From: Allacma fusca | Lineage: Eukaryota; Arthropoda; Collembola; Symphypleona; Sminthuridae | Reading direction: 5' to 3' | Assembly (NCBI GenBank): GCA_947179485.1 | Contig: OX359247.1 | Span: forward strand, 32,030,801 to 32,094,800 | Length of the DNA stretch: 64,000 nt | Shown here: positions 56,455-64,000 of the stretch, in pieces | Numbering within the stretch: position 1 is the first letter of the stretch | Layout of the letters: each line of letters opens with the position of its first letter | Notes under the pieces: generated by a model | Told to the model about the DNA's origin: nothing | The model's input: the letters and a program-made list of their open reading frames with translations, nothing else | Database searches by the model: none | Made by a program: the position numbers and the translations under genes

Positions 56455-59371
56455 ATGGACTCGTTGCGGACTATAAACACCAACATCATCAGTACAGCAT
56501 CACCTGGTCCTAGTAGTGAAATGATTTTATGTGCTTTAATTTTGCTCGTCTTTTAAAGTGACTACAGAATTCAAGGAGCTTCATTATTGGAACACTTCGT
56601 TGATTGAAACGTTTAGAATTATATCGGTTTGTTACATTCGATTTGGATATAGTTCTGTCAGGATTCTCAAAAGCTTCAAGAATGTATCCAGTCCAAGTTG
56701 AGTCTGAGAGACGAAGACTTCGTCGTTTAAACCATATCGGAAACCTGAGTTACCACCGTATTTCGGATGTCGAGAGGTCAAAAGGAACCAATGAAGTTGA
56801 AGTTTTGAAACAAAAGTAAGTGTAACATTTGATAGCCTTGTAAATGTACATATGTATATGTAACTGTGTGCATGTATATTTAAATGTACCTAGAGATGTA
56901 CCTATGTGTAAAATTCAGGAAATAATATTAATCGGGTCATGGGTCAAATATTTCCTGACGTTTTAATGGCATTAGGTACTCCCTGTAGCACATTAGCTGA
57001 ATGAATCAATCATAGAGCTTTGATTTTGTTGTGAAAGTAATTAAATTGGGAGGTGTCATTAGCTTCATCAAAACATTGGTTTTTGTCAGTATATAGTGAC
57101 TATGGGGTGACCAAAATTTAGATTCAGGGAATTATATAGTGCTGGAAGTGTGTTATTTAGATTGGAAAAGAAAACTAAGGAAGCTGCGACTGCCCAAGCC
57201 CGAGTGAGACAGCTGTGTGACCGATTTCAAAGCAGTGTAGAGCACGAGAGGAAGGTAAAGCAAATGATCAGTCAGTGTATACATTGGAGATGTGTAAATA
57301 TGTCTACATGAATATGTTATTTACATTGCCTGTAAATGTGAGGTTTTGTATGGTCATAAGGAATTGGAAACCGATGTAACTCGACTTAAGCGAGAGCTGC
57401 AGCTTTTGAGAGGACACCTGGAACAAGAGAAATCATCAAGGAAACTCTTAGAAGATAAATTAGATTCGAAGGAGCAAGAATTGTCTTTTCAGAACCGATG
57501 CCACGAGCAGGAAGTTGCTCTGATAAAAGCATGTCATAGTCGAGAGATTCAAGAGGTTCGCGAGCTCCTTTTCAAGGTTCGTAACGCACGTTCTTTCTGG
57601 GAACACTACTGAAAAATTAAAATGTCGTGAATCGTATCAATCTCCTACATTGTATTTTGGGCGTGTTGCTACATGACTTGCCTTCATTTTCAGGAAAATG
57701 AACTCAAATTGAATCAGAGGTCCCAAAATCTTCACGCAGAATTTGAGACCCAACTGCAGGTTGAAAAGAAAGAGATGCATGATTTTTACGGGCAGAAAGT
57801 TTCAGTGTTAACATCTCAGCTGCAGGCACTTGAGAGCTCATCTAAGTCTAAAGGTCAAGAGCTTGCGTGGTTATCATCCCGATGCGACAGTCAGACAAAG
57901 AAAATTTCCGACATTGAATCTGAAAAGAATAACTTAATGATTAAATGGAAGGATTTCGAAGCCAAAGTCGATGGCGATAGAACAAAATTTCTTGCTTTGT
58001 TGGAAGACCGTCAACGTGAAATTAATGTTCTTACATCGGAGAAGTCTGCCTTAATCATGGACAACCAGAATTTGGTGAGAACTAAACTTACTTTGGAAAC
58101 TGAAATAGCTTCATACCGGGAACTGCTTGAAAGAGTAAATAGAAGGTTAGCGTTCTTACTTTTACTGGTGAAATTGTTAGTATAATAATAAGCGTTTGAA
58201 GTAATCCAGGTTGGTAATATTGCGGGAAGTAAGGTTCAGTTATGTTGTTTAGATTGAGCTGTTCACCACCGAGAAGCGTGGTTAAAAACGATGAAAGTTG
58301 TCGTGAGAATATGATATTACCCCAAGAGACTAATTGCAAGCGCAAATATTCTGAAGACGAGAAAGATACCGATTCCGGTACAAACATGATTTCACACGGT
58401 GTTGTCGAGATTTCTGAAGATGACCCGCACGGAGGCTTTATTCAGATTCGAAACAGGAGCGAAGTGGTACCACTATCAATATTTTTCAGGCGGATGAATC
58501 TTGACGAAATTTCAACTTCACGATGCATCAATGACTTAATATTTTTGTAGGAGATATCAGTTTCAAGCTGGCAGCTTTTGCGCCTTTCTGGAGATATCAT
58601 CAATATTCACGAGTTTGGTCGCCAAGCTAAGATCAAAGCCAGAGGTACGGTTACGGTCTGGTCCTCAGATGCTATTGATAGAGTTCATGACCCTCCGTAT
58701 AACATTGTCATGAATGGACAGAAATGGTGTACATCAGGACACTTCAAGACCGTTCTTACTAATTCTTCCGGTGAAGTAAGTTCATTCAGTTTCTTATAGT
58801 TTAGTTTGATATTCAGTATCATTTAGTACCATTTAAGCAAATTATAAATAAGTAACGACTTGATGGACTTAATATTAGAAAATAACTACCGAAGTTACCG
58901 AATATATCCCTGGAATTAAAAGTTAAGACTTAAATATCTTGCAAATTATTTCAATAGGAAAAACATTTTAGCTTCAGGGGTAGGTGAATTTATCCTTAGT
59001 AGTAATTATTATTGTCCATGAAATAGAGTTGGTGATATATAAATGAGTTTGAATGAGGGCACCATAAAATCAGAGCTTTGTTAACTTTTAAGGAAGTAGA
59101 TTATACTTTATCTTAATTTATTTTCTCGGGGTGTCCATTTGGGAATTTTGTGTTAATAATATTTTTAGTTGTATCTATTACTAATTTTCTGTGAGAAACT
59201 TATGCCTTCCAAATTTGTATGTGTTCTGGGTAGGAAGAAGCCGTTCGAGAGACCAGATACCTTCCAGTCGGTCATAGAAAGTGCCTTACTAGACTGCATC
59301 ATCAACCAAAAGATTTGAAACTTACAATGAGAAAGGGAGGATTTAATACCCAAAAATGTGTGATTTCTTAA
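56455..59371 (+). CDS. Lam: Lamin-type intermediate filament protein with CaaX box
   Basis: Eight exons (56455-56512, 56662-56815, 57161-57254, 57343-57576, 57694-58145, 58253-58466, 58551-58775, 59234-59371) join in phase to 1569 nt, 522 residues. There is a short Ser/Thr head, then a coiled-coil rod (about 40-325) ending LTLETEIASYRELLERVNRR, the family's helix-termination motif. A mitotic-site-like RLSCSPPRS follows the rod, then a weak basic stretch CKRKY, then a lamin-tail Ig fold (GGFIQIRNRSEV, SSWQLLRL, GTVTVWSSDA, FKTVLTNSSGEE). The C-terminus is CVIS, a canonical CaaX for farnesylation. This combination means a nuclear lamina protein (family knowledge). Oddities: the rod is some 30-40 residues shorter than usual for lamins, and the helix-initiation motif is divergent (LRRLNHIGNLSYHRISDVE). 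Exon 1 and the exon 4 acceptor (57343 or 57361) are the least certain parts. Confidence 0.87.
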
Positions 59372-60269
59372 TCTTTATGAACTCATTTTGTATTACAATA
59401 GGGTCGAACTATTGTCTGTCCCACCCCTTCGCAGGAAGAAAGTTGTGCTGATGTAATGAAGTTTTTGTCGCTGAAGGCTTGTTCTAGTTGATTGTCAATG
59501 AAATGCTGATTTATAAGCTGTAAATTAGACAACAACCTTTCAATTATTCGATATTACTGGACTAACTATTAAATATAAGGACTGATACACTTACCAGGAA
59601 CGTTATTTTAGTTATATTTTACGTATCTCGCTTGTAAGTTCAGCGAGTCAAAACTCGTCAACTCCAATTCATTCAGGTCTTATCCATATCCCAGTAATTA
59701 GCTGTAGTTGTTGCGCTTTGAGCTACCACAAACCACAATATAATATTTTTGTTCCAGAGGATAGGCGGGAATCTTCCTAAACTGCTATACTGTACAGTCG
59801 AGCAACCGCTTAGAGTTTATTGCACCCCTTAAAAAATACAAACCATGTCCAGTTACCCCACCTGTTTCGATTTCGAGTTTCTAACAGCCAGTTAAAATAA
59901 GTGACTTATGGTTATAGTGCTCACAGGTAATTTAAATATATAATATTATGCAGCATTTTCTTGATTTCGGGGATGCTGAGTGAATGAGATGAAATGCGAT
60001 AATAGTAGGCGTTTTTTCCTTCTGAAACTATTTTCATATTTCTTGCATCGAAATAATTCAGTTTTGTATTTTCTACTTTCATTATTATGTACAGAAATGT
60101 CTTTATTACAATAAGAAATGTGAGAGCGTTAAAAATTATAACACAAATTCCAATTCTAGCAAACCAGGTAATGAGATATTTCATAGCATTTACCTAAAAT
60201 AGCAAAATGCATCCACGTAATAATTGTTCACAAATCCTTGGAGTTTCGGAAGTTTTTAAAACATCAAAG
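59372..60269. other. Convergent 3' region between the lamin-type gene and the subtilase
   Basis: Holds both 3' untranslated regions. An 87-residue minus-strand frame at 59921-60184 begins with an ATG and a hydrophobic stretch but has no homolog I recognise, so I do not call it. Confidence 0.4.
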
Positions 60270-61697
60270 CTAATAGCCTCGGATTTTCTGTAGTCGTCTG
60301 TACCAATTAATTGATTGTCTGGCATTGATTCGTCCGTACCCAATATGATGATTTGGGATATGTGTATCTGGAATACCGTCGCAGGATTTGCCTTCGCTAG
60401 TTGTAGGAACACTACCAAGTTGGAGAGCCGCCTTAATCAACTCAAAGTTATGGTTGTCTTCTGGCTCAGACGACATAATCAAGGCCACCGTTCCTGCAGC
60501 ATGAGGACTCGCCATGCTAGTTCCAGACATGCTAGCGTAAGCAGTATCAGAAGTATGATAAGCAGAAAACACTTGCGAACCAGGTGCAACAATATCCGGC
60601 TTGATGTTGGAACCCGTATGGGTGGGCCCCACGCTGCTGAAGGTAGACAATACGTTGTCCATAGTTGTTGCTCCAACTCCGATGACGAACTCGTCATCCC
60701 CAGGCGAAGTTGCAGTCCCACAACCTGGTCCACTATTCCCAATTGACACAAGAGGAATTATGCCAGCTGTACGCCATGCTCGAATTGATTCGGCAAACCA
60801 AGTAGCCCCTCGACTAGAAACCCAGCTATTGCTAACAAGATCCGGAGCCATTGAACAGTCTGTTCGGTTGGTTGCAATGTCGGTGGGGCATGTTATCCAC
60901 TGGGCACACTCCAAAAGGTGAGATTGAAAGCAAGAACTAGCTGTACAGCCTCTGCAGGAGATCCATCGACTTCTGGGCGCCACTCCAATATTTCTAGCTG
61001 CGCCAGCGATATTTGCAGTAGTATGAGTACCATGTCCGTGGTTGTCGGTAGGTACTACGGTTCCAAATGGTGGATCGTACCAACCGTACTCCTGGCGGAA
61101 GTTACCTCTCAAGGCTTCGTGGGTTCCTCTGACTCCAGTGTCAATTGTTGCAACGATGACATGCTCACCTCTGTTACCTTCATCCCATACAAGGGGTGCT
61201 TCGATTTCCTTAATGCCCCATTGGAAAAACTCCTCCGTTGGCAGCGGTAGGTTGTCATTTACTTGGAGGTCAATGGTTTCTTCAATGTATGCAACTTGCT
61301 CTTCCGTGATGGAATCAATTTCTTCGTAGGCGGAGAGTTTCTGAATGAGATCCAGATCAGCATCTCTGATGATTACTTGGTTAGTCAGCCACAAGGATTT
61401 GAAGGTAAATTGCTTCCCTCTAGATTCTTGGTCCAGAATTTGTAGAATATTTGCCTGAGATTTTTCTGCGAAAATCTGAAGTCCTTTTGCTACTGTGTTG
61501 AGACGGTCAGCACGGGTTGCAAAACTGGCCAGGGAGATTTGATTCAGGAAAGATGCTGTACGGTCCTTCATGGACACTACCACGGTGACTTTTCCATTGT
61601 CTTTTAAGGACTTCACTAGAAATGAGTCGATGCTTGGGGCCAAGTGAGACTGTTGGACGAACCAGAATAAAAGGATTGCCACCGAAAATTTAAGCAT
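60270..61697 (-). CDS. Secreted subtilisin-like serine protease, bacillopeptidase-F-like, intronless
   Basis: A single uninterrupted exon of 475 codons. Residues 1-19 (MLKFSVAILLFWFVQQSHLA) look like a signal peptide. Residues about 25-140 resemble an inhibitor-type propeptide. The peptidase S8 domain has the catalytic Asp186 in VATIDTGVRGTH, His222 in NHGHGTHTTAN, oxyanion Asn321 in VSIGNSGPGCG and Ser394 in SGTSMASPHAAG, so all active-site residues are present. A Cys-rich block WISCRGCTASSCFQSHLLEC is typical of the bacillopeptidase-F group and may form disulfides. The product should be an active extracellular endopeptidase, perhaps digestive. Lack of introns beside intron-rich genes fits horizontal origin or retroposition, which is inference only. 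Confidence 0.93.
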   Translation of the reverse strand: MLKFSVAILLFWFVQQSHLAPSIDSFLVKSLKDNGKVTVVVSMKDRTASFLNQISLASFATRADRLNTVAKGLQIFAEKSQANILQILDQESRGKQFTFKSLWLTNQVIIRDADLDLIQKLSAYEEIDSITEEQVAYIEETIDLQVNDNLPLPTEEFFQWGIKEIEAPLVWDEGNRGEHVIVATIDTGVRGTHEALRGNFRQEYGWYDPPFGTVVPTDNHGHGTHTTANIAGAARNIGVAPRSRWISCRGCTASSCFQSHLLECAQWITCPTDIATNRTDCSMAPDLVSNSWVSSRGATWFAESIRAWRTAGIIPLVSIGNSGPGCGTATSPGDDEFVIGVGATTMDNVLSTFSSVGPTHTGSNIKPDIVAPGSQVFSAYHTSDTAYASMSGTSMASPHAAGTVALIMSSEPEDNHNFELIKAALQLGSVPTTSEGKSCDGIPDTHIPNHHIGYGRINARQSINWYRRLQKIRGY

Positions 61698-61789
61698 TTT
61701 TCGTTTTTTTGTTTAGGATTTATTGGAGAAATGAAATGTTTGGAAGGAAAGTTATCCTGGATATAATTGAAATTCATTTTGACTTGATG

Positions 61790-61797
61790 TTTTTATA
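61790..61797 (-). promoter_or_regulatory. Candidate TATA box of the subtilase gene
   Basis: The minus strand reads GTATAAAAAC about 95 bases upstream of the ATG at 61697, giving a predicted start of transcription near 61762 and a leader of about 65 bases. The position is sensible for a single-exon gene. Confidence 0.55.
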
Positions 61798-63239
61798 CTC
61801 AATAATTATGCATGAGATTCGCAAATATTTACAAGGTCATGATTTTTCTTCCTAAGAAAACAATGATTATTCATTTTTGAGAAGCATTTACCGTTTCCCC
61901 TATTGATTATTGATCATGCGGCAAATCAGAAATTACACCTGAAATCACAGACGAATTGAAGTTTGTAACACAAATACATAATGTAAATGTATACACTATA
62001 GGCGACCTTGCTGCGTAAAAAGTAATCAGGAAATAGCTTCCTTATCGGCCGTACTTGAACTTCAAAGTGACTCAATAAGTTTGCATGATGGAAACATACA
62101 AACTAAACAAGTGCGTTGACACTTAGAGGTAATGTTTGACGTGTGGTATCTACTTAAATGCATTTATTTACTAATCAGGTGATTGAATTTATTTGTCAAT
62201 AAATACATGCATAGTAAATATGTCGCCCACATTTGAGAAGAAATTTGATGTGTCTAGGAAGTTCACAGGAAGCCAGGAACCCGATGGACTTATCACACTT
62301 GCAAAAAGTTATACTATTTTGCAATATTATCAATTCCGGTTCGGGTTCAAAAATTGCATTCTTCCGGTGTATTATCTATATTGTAATTGAACCATTGAAC
62401 TGTGAGAATTTTTGAAAGCGCAATTCGGAATTAATTTATTTGTATGAACCTTACATTGTGGTCTTGTGTTAAATCTGCATGGAGAGAGTATTGTACGTTT
62501 TGGTACTGTCAGCTTAGTAAGTAATGTCAACCGCTTTGAAACTATTAGTACAGTTATAGATCGGTTGAGTATGAGTATTGTGAATTGTTGTAAAGTATTT
62601 TCAAAATATGAGATCGTTTATTTTATTGTGCCAGTATTGTGTTTGCACAGGATTTTTTTCCAGTTGTAATAATTGTCTCCATTGGATAAATAGAGGCAAC
62701 AAGAAGATGTAGGTACGTTATACGTTTATAGTTACTAGCATACTGTATAATATGTAATTGTACATACATATGTATGAATCAAGGGGAAGGTTCGTAGCAG
62801 ATTTTTCATTATTTCTCGAATGTATTTATGTACATATAAATATACGACAATAATAATTATACACTTTACAGAGTGAGTACATATATGCACATTATTATTA
62901 TGTTCGTAAATATTTTACAAATTTGCAGCTATACGACTGTACGTTCTTACTGAGACCACAATCTGTTGTTTGTAAATAATTATTCATTCCTGTATTTTCA
63001 ATTGACGTTCAAGTAGGATCCTACTCAGTTAAAATCGCCTTGGACGCAAACCGTACTAATCAATGTCATCATGGACTCTTCTTACCTTTTTGTTGCTCTA
63101 CACATTCTCGTAAATTTTCCGTGATATTTTGAGATTAGTGGTTAGATAAGCAATTAACAATAATTATTCAATAATAGGAAATTTAAGCACTTTTGCAAAC
63201 TACAAAAAGTAATACTGCTGGTCTAATTCATGTTTTTAG
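61798..63239. other. Spacer between the subtilase and the terminal exon, no gene seen
   Basis: AT-rich. It may contain upstream exons of the gene ending at 63654, but I could not identify any with conserved content. Short frames at 62193-62669 look random. Confidence 0.4.
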
Positions 63240-63656
63240 TTTAACAAAGGCAGAGAAATTAACCCTCAGTGGATTTGAAGCAGAAATATTTATAAATCAT
63301 AATGGAGGATCCACAAATTTGCTGGCTCCAGAAACATCTGGAAAATCAAATTCCACTATGGCGGGAAATGTACAGGAAGTTATCGCAGAAACCAACATAA
63401 TAGTTCCAAAGGACAAAAACCTACTAAAAGATGCAGATTCATCTTCGAGTATTCGTGGCCGAGAAACCATTCGCTATGCAATGATTTACTCTACGAATAA
63501 GACCATGGGCAACGTGCAGACGAATAGCAAAACACAAATAGAGGAAAACAAACCTGTCAAATTACAACCTATAGAATCTAACTACAAGCCGAGCAAGTCC
63601 AAGGAAATGGTTCCAATTACAAAAACCTACTACAGCAAAAATTTTTTGACCTGATG
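63240..63656 (+). CDS. Terminal exon of an unidentified gene
   Basis: An acceptor (tgtttttag) at 63231-63239 opens a frame LTKAEKLTLSGFEAEIFINH that runs 138 residues to a stop near 63654. The content is Ser/Asn/Lys-rich and hydrophilic, for example RETIRYAMIYSTNKTMGNVQ and KTYYSKNFLT at the end. There is no domain, membrane segment or cysteine pattern I recognise. A poly(A) signal follows at 63824. It could also be a single-exon gene starting at an internal ATG (63354). Coding status rests on frame length and the flanking signals. Confidence 0.45.
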
Positions 63657-63823
63657 ATAGCTGAAAGAATTTAAGAAATACCCTTTGTTAAAATATGGAA
63701 ATGCCTATTTTAGTTATTCCCACATCGCCGTGAATTCCCTTACCCTTCCGTTCAATTGAATTAAGAAAATGTCAAAACGGTACATAGTTCTACATGAAAA
63801 CAGGGATACAGTTTAGATAATGG

Positions 63824-63829
63824 AATAAA
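63824..63829 (+). promoter_or_regulatory. Candidate poly(A) signal
   Basis: AATAAA, immediately overlapped by a second AATAAA four bases later, lies about 170 bases after the stop of the preceding frame. Confidence 0.45.
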
Positions 63830-64000
63830 TAAAAAACCCAAGTGTCAGATCCATTCATACGTGCAGAGCTTTCTTAAACACATGTGTAAACGTACCCTGA
63901 GACTACAAAATATTGTGCTTTATGCAAAAATTTCAGTTGATATTTTACAAATTTTTTTACTGTAATCACGTTCGAAGATTCAAAATACAAATAATTTTGT

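Noticed and set aside
59921-60184. 87-residue minus-strand frame with an ATG and a hydrophobic N-terminus
   Set aside because: No homology, no splice or promoter context, and AT-rich sequence makes such frames likely by chance.
60315-61445. Several plus-strand frames of 95-143 residues
   Set aside because: Antisense shadows of the subtilase.

Overview
The window is eukaryotic nuclear DNA. It has spliced genes with GT-AG introns, AT-rich spacers and a dense population of transposable elements. Gene content (Pez-type FERM phosphatase, Mff/Tango11, Beclin, NUDT14, a lamin-type filament protein with a CaaX box, and an LCCH3-like Cys-loop receptor exon) points to an arthropod. An intronless bacillopeptidase-F-like subtilase and a DIRS element would suit a basal hexapod such as a springtail. 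That placement is inference, not proof.

Layout. Bases 1-17 kb are a compact gene island: the 5' part of a Pez/PTPN14-like gene (minus), Mff (plus), beclin/Atg6 (plus) and NUDT14 (minus, tail to tail with beclin). Four exon chains (Mff, beclin, NUDT14, lamin) were rebuilt base by base; phases agree at every junction and each ends on a stop codon. The Pez exons also keep phase up to the window edge. Bases 17.8-56 kb are a transposon nest: a full-length but frameshifted DIRS element, a PIF/Harbinger-like element with two convergent genes, a P-like element carrying a THAP finger, a 5'-truncated LINE, a solo LTR, TA-flanked MITEs, and a degenerate Mutator/NOF-like gene encoding a PHD finger, a DDE-type transposase core and a C-terminal cysteine-peptidase-like domain. 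Bases 56-64 kb are a second gene island: the lamin-type gene (plus), the secreted subtilase (minus) and a terminal exon of an unidentified gene (plus).

The most striking pattern is a set of short non-autonomous elements whose interiors are not ordinary sequence. They are arrays of one short degenerate word in both orientations, and the word differs by family: cgaggg, ggaccaga, gggacggggacaa, tactcg, ttcgattcaa, taccgta, ccttcgaagg, ctatataggc, tacatacat. Ten of them have short terminal inverted repeats and exact 8-bp target-site duplications, many beginning CA, as in hAT transposons; three more have degenerate or 7-bp flanking repeats. Several are nested inside each other.

The genes do not form a pathway. 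Mff and Beclin both relate to mitochondrial and autophagic turnover, but nothing here shows that their adjacency is functional.
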